Assembly (NCBI GenBank): GCA_018697195.1
Contig: CM031858.1
Coordinates: 127,047,133-127,111,132 of the forward strand
Reading direction: 5' to 3'
Length of the DNA stretch: 64,000 nt
Origin: Certhia americana
Lineage: Eukaryota; Chordata; Aves; Passeriformes; Certhiidae
The position numbers and the translations under genes are program-made. Position 1 is the stretch's first letter. Each line of letters opens with the position of its first letter. The notes under the pieces were generated by a model, which saw nothing but the letters and a program-made list of their open reading frames with translations, searched no databases and was not told where the DNA came from. Below, piece by piece: positions 37,301 to 50,800 of the stretch.

Positions 37301-40300
37301 TTTATTTGTTCTAAATTTTAAATTGATATGTTGTTACTTGCACATTCTCTCCTAATGAAAAATAATTCGTTGAATTGCAACATTTTCATCCTACAAATAA
37401 GAAAATCATATGTCTATTGGAGTCTGCTAACCACAACGATATTTTAAAACATACCTGATTTCTCTTAATTTTAGTTCATTATCTCTTTAACCTCAATATT
37501 CCTACCTCTCCACAAAAGCATCTTTCATTAGTTTTAAGGCTACCTCTACACAGCTGTCAGATAATTTAAGGAGAAGGGTAGTTTAACTTTCCTTAAGTCA
37601 ATGTGGTGAAGTAAGCCTGCACACATTTGAAACATCAGTCTGTCTCCTGTGTCCCTACGTACCACTGGAATAGTTCTTGCAGGTACAAAACAATTGTGAA
37701 AGTTACTTGTGCTATTGATTTTTCTACTTGCCATCATCTTTCATGCTTTTTGATTCTGCTTTCCTGGGATATATATATATGGATAACTCTAAAAAAGGTG
37801 AGTTCCTTCACTGAAGTTATAAATGAAAAAAAAAAAATAGTGATGTAATTAGTTTTCTGTTTAAAGTTCACCATGGCCATAAGTCTTTGACAAACTGTTA
37901 GGGGTTAAACATGAATGCTCTTAGACTGCAGTAGTGTGTGCTGGACAGAAACCTAGATAAAGAGATTCTAAAGGTGATATAACATGTTTGGTGGTAAAAT
38001 GCAGTAAAATATTTGCTTTCCTAAGTCACTAGTACTTGTATTTAAGGAGGAAAAAAAAAACCTTTTAAAGAACACCTGAAGAATTTAAAGGAATTGTTAA
38101 AATGGAGCACTTCTTTTTTTCCCATCCTGCATAAGACTTTGCTAATATATTTGATATCAGACTTAAGCTTGTTCTTGGAAAAATGAAAGTCCTTACCGTT
38201 TAGGAAAATAGATTTATTTAGTATTTAAAAGCTCAATCTGTTCTGTACAAACTGGAAAGAAGCCATTTCCTTTCTGTTATAGATTTAGCTTGGTTATGGC
38301 TCTCAGTGCTACAAAACTGCCATTTCTTATTCAGATAAAATATGACTTTTTTTCTCTCCCCAGCCATTAATCAAAAGCACTAGTAAGTTCATGATTAGGC
38401 AGTTTATGAAGAGCAGTAAATTTTATCAGGGAGAGAGAAGATTTATATTTCTCTTTCAGATTGTAGTTTTTCCAGTTATAAAGCAGCAGACCAGTAGTGG
38501 CTTTTCCTTTAGATGAAATTCTGGAAAAGTTCTTAGTTTTAACTTTTCTCTTTGCTTATACATCACTGTTTGGCCTTTAGCAAAGACCTTGTATTTTTAA
38601 GGGCACGTGGCAGACAGAGAGGGACTAGAAACTGTGAGCTCTGGGGTAATCCCATTCTTCTACTTCCTCCTATGCTGGAAGATGGCACTTACACATACCT
38701 CCAGTTACCCATGTCTTTTGCATCCTCAAACCCTTTGTATTGTGAGAAATGTGTTTCTTCACTAGGTTACCAAAACTTACCCCCTTTTCACCCCCAACTT
38801 AGTGTCAACCCAGAGTCTTGCCAGCAGCCATATAGTTTTTGATTTTTACTTTCATAATGATCTGAAATTTCTTCCTTCCTCATTTTCTTTTTGCAAAATG
38901 TCTCCTGAATCTTCTGATTTCCCTCTTCAGCTTGTTTAAAATCACTAAAATTTATATTTTTCCTTGGATATTTTCTGTTGGTTCCTACCATGCCAGTTCT
39001 GGAGGATCCTGAGATCCAGGATCACTTTGTTCTGAGACCACTAAACCTGCTCCTCCTGTCAGAGCTCCAATGCTGTGTCCTGCTTAAAAATCACAACAGG
39101 TGTTGCAGCAGGTCTTCTTCACCAACTTCCTCACTCTAATTTATTTTCTGTTAATCTTCTATAATCTTTTTACTTTTGGTCTGTCAAATCTGTCAGAGAG
39201 AAAGCAGCCTGTACAAGCTGATGGTTGTACTTTTTTGGGCTATTAACTGGTGCTCTATTAGCAAGAGCAGCAGCAAATTCTAATAGTAAGAGGAGCTTCT
39301 GGCATCACTAATGCACAAAGCTAATCACAGTCAGAGCTCTTCAGCTAGGTTTTTGGATAAGAAGTTTATCTAGAACATGCAAGGGATGACAATGGTCTTG
39401 TGGATAGATATGTATTTTTCTGATAATTGAGCAAAACTGGTTTGTAGACCACAAGTTGAAAAGTCCTGCTATTTAACAGTACATACATTGAGCAGTTTTG
39501 AAGGTATTGCTACAGCCCCGGCAAAAGACTGTGTGCATCCTTCCCATGTCAGTAATTTAGAGTGCTCTATTCTTTGGTAAGAGCTAAGTGTTCGATCTGC
39601 AAAGAGGTTTCATTGCTTGCCTCCCTTTTAAGTCAATAAATACTGAATGGCTATTGCAGTTTAAGGCACACAGAAATACCTTTTGTGATTGCAATCCTGA
39701 ATGCTTTTCAGGGGCCAGGTCTGGTGAATTTACAACCAAATGCTATAGATTTAGAGCTTCCTGTTGCAGCCTCTACTCTCCTGCTGAATACTACTTAAAA
39801 CTTTTCATAGTACTAATTTATTCTAGTAGATAATGCTGTATGAGAAGGCACCTCTTGTGTCATCTGGGTCTCGCTTCCTTATTAAAGTTTATGGTTATGT
39901 ATTACAGTCTTCTGGAAATTAATCAAACTTCATTTTAGACATTAGTAAAACTTTAGGTTTACACTCTCCCATCTCAAGGTTTGTCAGAAAGGCTGTGTAG
40001 CCTGTAATTAAATCACTGATTTTTCCTGCTATTTTTTACAAATAACCAATATCTGCTTTCAGCACTGCTCTTACTTTAGTGGTGCCCTCAAGCATGAGTG
40101 ATGGGAATAATTGCAGTACTGTCAGCTGGACAAGAATGTACTTTTTTCATATGCTCTCAGTTGTCTGTATGTTGATTGACAAAGGTAAAAAAAAAAAAAA
40201 AAACAAATATTTTCTAAGTCTGCAAATAGAGTCCTGGACTCATGAAAGAAGAATCCTGTTTATTAAGATAATGTAATGTCTTTACAGTTTCTTTTTACAT

Positions 40301-40404
40301 AGTCTAAAAATTACATTTTGCAGTTTGTAAGTGAAAGAAGTATTCCATACAGAATATGCAAAAATTTAAATATAGATGTTTCTTAAGGTTGGGGTTTTTG
40401 TTTT

Positions 40405-40453
<49 letters not shown>

Positions 40454-41527
40454 ATAAGAACAAGCAGGTTTTGCTGTACTGCTATGTAGCAAAAAAACAT
40501 GAGATAAATATGTCCTACAGGATGAGCTACACAGGCGAGTTTGTGCATTCCCATTAGATTCAGCAGCCCAATTGCAAGCAAAGTTAAGAATGGCTTTGCG
40601 ATGCTTATTGCCTACAGAATCTGACAAAAAAGAGTTCTTCCTTAATAGAGAAATACAATAACCTCAGCCACCTACTATGCTTTAGCCTTTGATAAATATC
40701 CAGCAACAAATAATCTGTCACTTTCTTGCCAACTCTTTTTGTTTTATTAATTGTTTCTTAATCCTGTTTTATATTTTATTTACTCTGTTTATATTGATTT
40801 ACTCTTTGTCACACACCTGTCCAATGAATTTAAAAATAAAAAGTGAAAAAGAATTTTATTTGACAATAAACACTGTATTAAAAAACTCTATATGGTCATC
40901 CGAATGTAACATGTTTATTCTCATACTCTTATTCTCGCTTTGTCTTAAAGCAGTGCAGAGACTGAGATTCATCCCAACTATCTGAAGGGGGAGCAGTAGG
41001 CCTCCCGAAGGGAGATTAGGCTTGTTTATGCCTTTCTTCTCACAACATTATGAAAGGCATCAGGACAAGTGAATCCTTGAGTTGGACAATACAGATGAGT
41101 GTCTGACATGGTCCCTTAGAGGTCTTGTAGCAAACCCACAGGAATTTAAATATCGACATTTCTTCTCTAACAGACAGACAAATTTTGTTCAGTGATGCAT
41201 GTTAACTCTATAATGTCTTAGCACAGAAGGCATGATACTACAGTAGCACTCAGGGATGAGAGTATCCTTCTCTATTTCCTTCTCATCTTGGAAGATGTAC
41301 AGCTTTTCTGTCTTCTGGACCAAGTTCTGCTTTTAATATAATTTGCAGTTGTAGTCTCCTGCACCATCTTTTTATGTCGTTTCCTTTCTGTAAAATGTAA
41401 GACCACAGTTGTTCTTCCATATTTTGCTATCTTTGCAAAGGTAATTCAAAGATTAGCTTGGAGAGGAGGTTGGGGTGAGGTGTCTGTGTTTTTCCTGTAC
41501 ATTAATTTGGGAAAAGACAGACTGTTA
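34301..41527. other. intergenic DNA with simple repeats, no gene seen
   Basis: Holds an A-run near 35001-35021, a short CCAA repeat next to a GGCCGGCC palindrome near 35065-35085, a T-run at 35407, and the 47-T tract at 40406. No convincing exon on either strand; short frames are chance. Confidence 0.55.
40406..40452. repeat. 47-bp poly-T tract
   Basis: Uninterrupted T from 40406 to 40452, preceded by 'gtttttgttttg'. As poly-A on the minus strand it follows a short open frame (RKAILNFACNWAAES at about 40560-40604), so it could be the tail of a retrocopy, but I do not recognise any source gene. Confidence 0.95.
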
Positions 41528-42335
41528 ATCATAGAATCACAGAATGGCCTGGTCTGGAAGGAGACATAACAGTCATATAATTCCAATCCCCTGCTATGGA
41601 CAGGGACATCTTCCACTAGGCCAGCTTGCTCAAAGCCCTCTCCATCTTGGTCTTAAACACCTCCAGGAATGGGGCATCCACAGCATCTCTGGTCATCTTG
41701 TTCTAGTGTTCCATCCCTCTGACCATCTTCATGGCCCTCATCTGGACTTGATGAAGGTGGTCCACATTCCTGCTGGTCACATTTCTTTTGGCTTGATTCT
41801 TTCTGCCTGGATTAAGGATCCTTTGGTTAACGAGGTGAGGAAATAAATGTATAAATGTACTCTTTACATTTCAGCTGTGGTTTTGTGGTTGTTGTGGCTT
41901 CCTACTTGTCAACTCACACAGACATTCATCACCAATCTCTACTTGGACACGGAGCTGTTGACCACAACTCTTTGAAAGTGACCATCCAGTCAGTTCCTTA
42001 TCCACCAGTTGGTTAATCCATCAAATGTAAATTCACATTTTTCCAGTTTAGAGAAAAGAAAATTGGTACTGTGGGACAGAGTCAAATTCTTTACACAAGT
42101 CCAGTTGGGTGACATCCATTGCTTTTCCCTTATCCACCAAATCCACAACCTAATCATAGAATGCTACTGAATTTGTCAGCAACAATTTACCCTTAGAGGT
42201 GCTGCTACAAGTAACCTCCTTATTCCCATCTGACTTAGCTTAGTTTCAAGGACAGTCTGCTTCATGAACTTGCTGGCCATGTATGTGAGACTGGCCATCC
42301 TGTAGCTCCCTGGGTCTTTCCTTCCTAATATAGAC
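41528..42335 (-). mobile_element. CR1 LINE fragment, about 0.8 kb, reverse orientation
   Basis: Begins 'atcatagaatcacagaatgg' and continues 'cctggtctggaagga', the typical reverse-complement CR1 3' end. Later 'cttatccaccaaatccac', 'aatcatagaatgctac' and 'cctgtagctccctgggtctt' follow in CR1 order. Part of the middle is replaced by unrelated sequence. The 100-codon open frame at 41544-41846 lies inside the element. Confidence 0.85.
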
Positions 42336-45300
42336 AGAAAAAAATCAAAAAATGGCTGCTTACTTTGGATGTTAGATTAATCTAAAGAATTATTATACTT
42401 TGGATATCAGGCATGGTTACTGGATGTATGCAACACAAATGGGGGGGAAATGTCGGACTATGATGTATCAGAAAAGTAGTTGAAATTTAATTTTTGTGCT
42501 TCAAGGAGGTGGATCTATTCCATGTTTTCATGGCAAGGCTGTGGGTTAGGATTGAGAGCACATTAGATGATTGAGTTTGATGGTCTTGCATTAAGGACAT
42601 ATGGAAGGGTTGAGGCTATTTCTGGGACATTCTCCCTCCTTGCTCCTACTAGGAACCGACGTACATCCTTATTTCTTCCTCAGGTGCAAAGCACAGCTTA
42701 GTGTGGGGAGGGTAACTGACAGTGCCATGCCATCTTAGATGACTGCCTTATTTGCTTTTGTGGCTCTCAATTAGCTGCCTGCCTTAGACTCCCAAAATAT
42801 GATTGTCTGTGGCATGAGCTAAAAACATGCCCATAATATTCAGGCTGTGAGTGTTATGTCACTTATCTTCTCACATGAACAGCTACTCAAAACCCACCAT
42901 ATCTCTTAACAGACCCACACTTCCTGACACCAGAATGCCAAATATGTACTGGAAACTCAAAAGTACCTGAAATGTTTTACAGGATGTAAAAAGATTTATT
43001 CAGCTTCTGAATAAACAAATTAAACATGGTGTTTGCTAAAAAGAGTTAATGGTACAAAAAAGTAGTCAAAGAGGCAGGGTATTTTTATAAATTCAAGAAA
43101 TAGGCACATATGTGGAAAAATTAATGAAGTGTTCTCGCTTGTATTTATCAGAGACTTAGTTGAAGAGAATATGTTAAATTCCATGCCTGAGTTGAACATA
43201 GTACAAATGACTAAAAGTGGAATAGAAGTACCAATTAAATAAGCTATTGAAAATGAGACTGTAAAGACTGGAAGAGCCAAGAGGCTATTTGGATGTTCAG
43301 AATAAAAGAATACAAGACAAGAGAGCAATTTCCATGGAATTTTGAAGGTAAAAATAATGAGACATTTATATATTGTGAAAGGAGATTTTTCTATAAAGTT
43401 CTATAGACAATGTGATGATTATACGTGGCTACACTTTAGCACAAACAGGTAAATGTGACTTGATGTCAGAGTCATGATGGATACAGATGCCATAAAATCT
43501 GCTGGTGAGAAAAAGAGGAACAGATTTCTTCATCTTCTCACTTGCTTACAGTGGCATCTTAATCCTGGAATATGTCTTAAATTTAAAGACCATCCTTCCA
43601 TTTCTGCTGTGATTTAGACCCATGGTGAGTGGGCTCTCACACTGCTTTGGAGTTTGTTTAATTGTTCAGTAAACATCTTTCTGGAAATAAAAACAAATTA
43701 AACAAATAAAACACTTTATTTTTTGTGGATTATGTTTCATTCTATGGAGCCATAAACTCAGGAGTTGTGTCCTTTCTCTGTTCTATATAATTTTTCTCTC
43801 AGTGTTTTTACTGACTAGAAGTATGGCCGTGTATATATATTTTTAATGCTTTCCAATAATCCCATAGGATTTGTGAATCAGGGACTGTACTGTGTATGTG
43901 ATAAGAATTTGTATTTGGATAGGAACATAAGTCTTGCAATCCCTTGGGATAAAAATTTTTATAGCATTTCTTCATTAATGTTTTTTTATTCAAGAGAAAA
44001 AGTTTTAAATTACTTGGAAGATATTTTGAGACGAAAATCATTAAACAAGATACATAGTTTTCTAGAGAAACTGACAATAAGCAGAGGGAAAAAATTGCTG
44101 CATTTTTGAAAGCAGGATAGTAGAGCAGTTACTGAGCTATAAACAGAAGTAAGCTCAAATATATTAGGATCTTACACAAAGCATATTTCAAAAATACTAA
44201 ATTCAGTTTTCAACCACGTTACCAATCACTCAAATTATACCTGTTGTGAAGGAAACAAAGTCCTTGCCTTCAAACCTATGCAAAGTGAAAAATTTCAAAG
44301 AAAAAATACCAGTGGCTTTGTGTTTCTGCAACATTTATTTCACATGTTCACCATTTACTAGTTTAGAACATTTTCAATACTCTTCAATTTAAAAAAGGTT
44401 CACAAGAGGTTAATAGGAGTTCTTAGTAGAAGGACCCATTTAGGAATGGATGAATTCTTATCCATTGTCCTGAGACAGAAGAGTCATTTGAATGAAGTGC
44501 CACATCATTAAGTCTGTCCTTGTCAAGTCCATTTTATTTATTGTTAAGGCCACTATCAGATCAGCAAGCTTTCATGTGGCATTGTATTGCATATGCCATA
44601 TATATTGAATACTGTATTTTCAGTGTTTATACCTCTCAACAAAGCAGATTGTTAGAGTGCTACTCATTGACTGCTGAATTTCTTTTCTTTTTGATTGAAC
44701 TTGGATGGTGGCATGCCTCAATTCAGTTTCACAGTAGACATTTTGGCTATGTTTTTCAATTAAAAATCAATGAAATAATATTAATTTGAACAAATATTTT
44801 GTAGAGCTCTTCCTGGTAACTATGCCACTTGAAGGGACAAGCCTAGTCATCTTCCATCTTTGGTGCACCTCTAAGGGCTTGTAGACTTCCTAGTTTATAT
44901 GGGCAGCACAAACCTGTTGGAACTTGCAGTGACACAAAATCAGAATTAAGCTGTAATGAAGCAGTGTTGGGGGGAATAAAGGCTCTGAAGAAATAAAACC
45001 TGTGCCTTTTAAAAGATTTGTCTTGCAGCAGCTTCTTCTCTAAGAACGCCTGCCTTGCAAGTAGTGGGGAGGAGGAGGAACTGATCGCTGTGGCTTCTTC
45101 CAAATTATAGGATGGCTGAGCTAGATTGGAAGAGACACCACAGCTGAGGACAGATGGCAAGAAGCTGTGCCTTGTCTGATCAGCCCCACTGGTGCTGCTC
45201 TGCAGTCTCAGAGCTGGGGAGTGCAGGGGGAGCTGCTGGGACACCCTGTGCAGCTCTGCACTGTTGCATGTGTGCTGCGGGGCAGGAGGTGGCACAAAAG

Positions 45301-48300
45301 ACATCTGAAAATTCCAAGTGCTCTAAAACTTCTGCCGTGTGGCTGCTGCTCACATCAGTTTCAAGAACAGGCATTTTAATACAGGGAGGGTGAAAGCTTC
45401 AGCTTTAGTTGAGTTTTAGATGGGCAAAATACCTCTGCGGCAGCCATTTAAGGGACTCAGGACTTCCAGGACAGCAGCATGGCCAGTTTGAAATTATGGT
45501 GAAAGCATAGCAGGAATGAATCTTGTTGGGACTTCAAAGAAAAGAATTGGACTAAATTAGTGTGGAATTTTCCACAGTAAAGGCTTTTTACATGAGAATG
45601 GGTTGCTTCAACAAAACTGTACTTTTCCAGAAAATGCAGAATCTGACAGGAAATATTATTTAATCAAGGGATGACTTCTTTTAATCAAAAAAGAAGTATG
45701 AGGGAGGCTTGAATGGCAAAGAGGTTATGTCAGGATCAACTTCATATTTTCTTTCAAATGGGTTAATCTCCTAGAGTTATGATATGGTATTTTAAGAAAA
45801 GTAGCTTCAACCATAGAACTTGAATTGATTAAGAGATGAGGGAAGCTATTTCTGTTGGAAATATGTGCCAGGTGACCATTAGACATGCCCATGGATAAGA
45901 CAGATAATACTTTATGCAAGAGTAGGGTTTTTTTTAGTGCTCCTTTCTCTACAGGTGTAAAAATTCTTGATGTGTTCTCTTCTATTTTCTAATATTGAAC
46001 AATATTGTCTGGGGTTTTTTTCTGAAGGTATTGCTCACTGTGAAATTAAGTAGTAATAGTCCTACATGCAATCTTTTCTGGCAAACTGCTGTAGTCCTTT
46101 CATTTTTGAGCCTCACTACTTTCTTGGAAAGTTGTTATTTGTTCTGCTTATAAATGATTTTGTGTTTGCCAATGTAAGCATAAAAGAGTCCAAGTGTGAG
46201 CTAAGAAATAAAAATGAATTGTGTATTTCTACCTTTCAGGATATGTCCAAAGACAGTAAATTAGCTAATTGCTAAAAGCTTCTTTCAGAACTCTGCAGCC
46301 TCCAAACTTACAATAAAACCCCAAGGCAATCTCAGGTCAAATAAATAATACTGCAAACATAGCATTTCCATTGTTCTGCTGTAATTTAAGGCTTAAGTTA
46401 CATAGATCATTGTATTAAGCTGTTAGAACATTACAAAAAGTTTTCCCAGAATCAGCAGAGGAAAGTACTTCAAGGAGATGATAAAGAGTGTTTTGTTGGG
46501 ATTTTCAGGATATACTACTTCAGGATTTCTGTAATTTTGCAGTTTTCCTGCTACCCAATACAAATGAAACAAAGTGTAACAGAATAGCATTGATTGCAAT
46601 AACAAAGTGATAATGCCTTTAGCCTAACTTTTTAATATCAGGTTTATATGGATATGTTGCCTGTCTTTAATTCACCACAGTATTTTTTTATGTTGACCTG
46701 TGTAGAAAAATCTGACAAAAACTTAAAGGTATAAACCTCTTAGGATATTAGAGAGAGGTCTGAATTTGTGTTCCTGCTGATGCTGCAGGTAGATGTTAAC
46801 TGGGAACTGATCAAATGAAAATCAGCCAGCCAAGAAATCTATGAATAGTTATTTTTATGTCCATAGTTCTGAATCAATCAGCTCCATGGTGGATTCTCCT
46901 TCGTCAAAGTGGTGGGGCAGGAGGCAGGACAGGTCTGGAATCTAGAGGATGAAAGCAAAATATGATTTTTTTTGTTCCTTGGGAGATGTGCTGTGTTACA
47001 CATACTCAGTGATCATTAAGGTTTGCTATTTCTCCTTAGACAGTAACTCGGGATGCAAGTGATGGCCACACTCTTCTTTTCCACACCCCACTCCCCCCAC
47101 CTCACCCCCCAAAAATAAAGATTTTTTTGTATTTAGAAATATCTTTAGGACTTTCATCATGTGTCTAATATATTTTTGTAATAATTTGGGCTTTGAAGCA
47201 AGTGCTGTGCTGTCAATGCTCAGAACTATACTGATTCTACTTACAGTCACATCAACATTTTGGAAAGACAAAAGGAAGTCCTGAAAGACTAATAAATACA
47301 TCTAATATAAGGTACATCCTGGCACTGTAGTCCATGTTTAATTAATTTATTTTAAGTCATCCTTGCCAGTTTTTTAGTTCTGCCTTGATGAACTTCTGTA
47401 ATACTCTTATAACTCTAGAGAATTTCTGCTGAGTGTTCAAAATGCTTTGTGTTTGAGACCTCAAGCCTGAAAAATACAAATTTTGTTCAGTGCTGACTTC
47501 ATTTCCCTTTCAGTATAGTAAAAAAGCAGAAAATTGGAGGAATTTAGTAACATTGGATTATATGGTGAAGAAAACGGCCTATGTAGTTCAAATGATTTTG
47601 ATGGGTAAATCCCTTGACTTTGCTTCTTCAGTGCTAGAAGATTTTTTTTTATCTTAAAAGAAATGGAATCAGATTAAGATTTAAACAGACTCTTTACAAC
47701 TTTCTTATGATTTTCTGTGGATTAAATCATGTTTGGAGTCTGACACTCCTTCTCAGATTAAATTTAGATGAAGACAAGAAGATAGTGGAATACTTCCAGT
47801 ACAAAATTGGCTCCATTGTGAGGGTAATTAGGCCAGTTAGTGGCAATAGGAGAAAGATGACAGCAGTTTTACCCATGGGAAGTATATATAGTTGCTTTAG
47901 TCTCTGCAGGATATCTCTCTGTGCACTTCAAAGAGTGCAGTCAATAGAATAAATACCATGGTCACATTCTGAAAATGACACTTACAAAAGCCAGTTATTA
48001 GTGGTTTGAGTTTCTAGTGTTCAGAGCATTTAAAGGTGAGATGTGCAGCCCTGCATACTGAGATTCAAAGGAAGGCAAATACACATAAAAAGTTTTCTCG
48101 CTTATTTTAGTGAGAGAAAAAGAATGTAAGATCAGGAAAGATACAGTCCTGACTGAAGAGAGCTTTCCCTTGGTCTCTCCAGAAACTCTGTTTGAAATAT
48201 GGTTACTACAATTTTTTAATGTGACAGGAGTAGTAGTCTTGCATTTAAATTGTTTACCTCAGCATTCAGGGTTTCAAATGGGTTTCTCAATATTCCTTGT

Positions 48301-50384
48301 GTTTTGTGACTAGGGTAATTGCCCTGATTCCTCATCTGAAAAAATTTGTTTATTTCTGATTTGTCACCATTGAAAATTCCATTATCACTGCAAAAGCATT
48401 TGATGTTCTATTTTCTGTCAGGTTCTCTTTTCTACCTAGAGCTCTGCATAGTGCAGGAATAGGTTTGGGTGTGTAGAAACAGTAGTAAAACTTTCATCCT
48501 TACACTGAATTGTCTAGTTCCTACCTCAGTAGCCTGTGGTCTAGCTGCAGAAAACCTAGTCAGCTGGGGTCTGTCCACAGCAATGTAGAAATATTCAGTT
48601 TATCTGTGGTGGAATTAGGCTAGGTAAGTTACTGAAAGCAGTAAAATTTAGCAGATTTTGCTGCAGGCAACAGATATATAGACAACTGCAATCTTCTACC
48701 TTGGATATTCCTCTGGATATGCACCCATAAGGCACACTTGTTCACCTGGTGTCAAAAAGCTCCATCTCATTTTGTTTCCACTATGTCCTTGTCCTTGGCA
48801 GAAGTAGAGTAATTGCCTAGTCAGAACTCTACTCATGGTTTCACCTGTGATGTTTGCATATAAATGCCAAGAAATTATGATGTTTAGCAGTAGCGAGAAA
48901 ATGTTTACAAAGATATTCTTAAAGTATCATTTTTAGGGAATTAATGTGAAATTGTGAAATGCAAATTTCAAACAAATATGATTCAGTGAACCAGAAACAA
49001 ATTAGCTGCCACTTAAAAATGTCATTAAAACATTCAAAAATGCCTTATTTACCTAACATCTTCAGATAGAAAATAGTACTAGGCTGAAACAAAAGCTGAC
49101 TTTGAATTACACTGTCCAAATACATGCATGAAATACTGCTTGATTTTATAAATTCTAACAGACTTAATATATTCATATTTTACACTGAGAAACAGGCAGA
49201 ATACAAATTTTCTTCAGTATCTCAGAGTAGCCACCTACCCTGAGGAGGGATGACCTTTATGTACACGTTACTTTGGAAATGTATGGAAACAAATTGGATG
49301 CTCCTTCCATGGTAGTAAAATGCCACCAGTGTAACCATGCCACTTTTTCCTCTTCCTAAAACAATTGGTCATATTTTCATCGACTTATAGGTGCTGCAAC
49401 AACAACTGACTCCATCTAAACTGATACTGTTTCTGATCGTCAGATAACATGCTTGGGGAGTGCTTCTGTGCTGGTTTTGCACATAGTTTTGTTCTTCTCC
49501 TTCTCTGCCTGGCATATGTTTGTTGGCAGAAATTCTGGTCTTTTCGTGTCATTACAATCTAAATTATTTGCTCTTTTTTATAGTTCAGTGGAATGAAGGA
49601 CTTCAAAAAGATGTGAAAGAATGACATAAAAACTTGATATTCTAAATTCTGTGCGTCTTGCCAAAGGTCATTTTAAGTAGGAGTGAGGTTTGAGACACAT
49701 CTGCCTAAAACAATGACAACACTCAATCATTAAGTATTGCAATATCAAATGCTGTAAACTCAGACTTAGAAGTACACAGACTCTTGTGTTTGACTCTCTC
49801 TTGGAGTTCCTATAAGAGTTCACTTGAGGTATTGATCTCAGTAGGATAGTAGCAGCCATGGAAACTATGAAATTCTGTACTAGTTCTATTTTTAAAAAAC
49901 GTAGGTACCAAGGCAAAACTTATTCTGATTTATACTGCATTGCTCTATTTTCCTTCTTTGAAGTGTCAGAGAAAAACCATGGAAAAAATGAAGTGTAGGG
50001 ATGGAGGCAAATGCAGGACAGAAAAGCAAAGCTATTAAATGAATTTTGAGATGAAACAAACTATTTCATCATGGAGAGAGATTAACAGCAGTTTCAAGTC
50101 ACTTTAATTTGGATTACTTTGCTCTCGCCTTAAATCAAGTAGAACAGTTAGTAAACAACATCAAGTATTTCTTTATGAGCATTAGAAGTTGTAAACTTGC
50201 ATCAATGAATAAATGCAAATATTTGAAACAGAAACTAGGATCTGCTTCTGTTGAAGTCACTTGCAGAACCCCAAACTAACTCTAATGTTCAGGGTGAGGG
50301 ACCTGCTCTGTACAGTAGGTGCCATCTAACACATCCATGTAGTTAAAACACCACTGTTTCAGATAGAGTAACATGTTCAAAAAT
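42336..50384. other. intergenic DNA, no gene seen
   Basis: Mostly AT-rich unique sequence. A GC-richer patch with the longest open frame of the window lies at 44843-45400 and is listed separately. No CR1 or LTR recognised otherwise. Confidence 0.5.
44843..45304 (-). other. 153-codon open frame in a GC-richer patch, coding status doubtful
   Basis: Longest open frame in the window. The predicted product starts MSFVPPPAPQHTC and is rich in Ser, Leu, Pro and Gln with an SSSSS run. I see no domain, signal peptide or membrane segment and recognise no family. Overlapping frames of 79, 70 and 64 codons on both strands suggest that low stop density from higher GC, not selection, keeps it open. It could be part of an unrecognised repeat or an exon of a noncoding transcript. 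Confidence 0.2.
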
Positions 50385-50800
50385 TTGCCTTATAGAATAA
50401 CTAAGGGGATTCTTTAGGTTATCTCATCAAATCCCTACTCAAATCCAGAATGGCCTAAGGAATTTGCTCATGACCTTGTCCAGTCCAGTTTTGAATACCT
50501 TCAAGGAGGAACATTAATCAGCTGGGTAAGCTTTTCTTGTGGCTGATCACCTACACTGTGATTTTTTCCTCATAGAATGTGTTCACCCATCACCTTATTG
50601 CTATGCACTACCAAGGACTCTCTGACTCCATCATCCTACTGCCTTGTTAGGCAGCATCTCCAGCTAAGTGACCATTTCCTTTCTCCTCACAACTGAATAA
50701 ACCTGGCTTGCAGCTTCACTCTGCATGCCATGAACTTCAGCCCACTATCCATCTGTCTGGCCTCTGTTGAGTTCATTTCACTGTCACATCTCTGTATCCC
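50385..50800 (-). mobile_element. old CR1 LINE fragment, reverse orientation
   Basis: Phrases such as 'tgaccttgtccagtccagtt', 'ttgaataccttcaaggagga', 'ctggcttgcagcttcactct' and 'ggcctctgttgagttc' follow the order of CR1 3' sequence read in reverse. Strongly diverged. Confidence 0.6.

Noticed and set aside
41544..41846. 100-codon plus-strand frame
   Set aside because: It lies entirely within a reverse-oriented CR1 copy and reads the antisense strand of the element.
43020..43328. 102-codon minus-strand hydrophobic frame
   Set aside because: Phe/Ile/Ser-rich as expected from AT-rich DNA; no neighbour exon or homologue recognised.
45154..45393. 79-, 70- and 64-codon frames opposite or overlapping the 153-codon frame
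   Set aside because: Mutually overlapping frames in a GC-richer patch, with no evidence to prefer any as coding.
47707..47952. 81-codon plus-strand frame (RLNLDEDKKIVEYFQYKIGS) considered as a possible exon of a neighbour gene
   Set aside because: No recognised family, no clear acceptor/donor pair around a conserved block, and no link to other frames.
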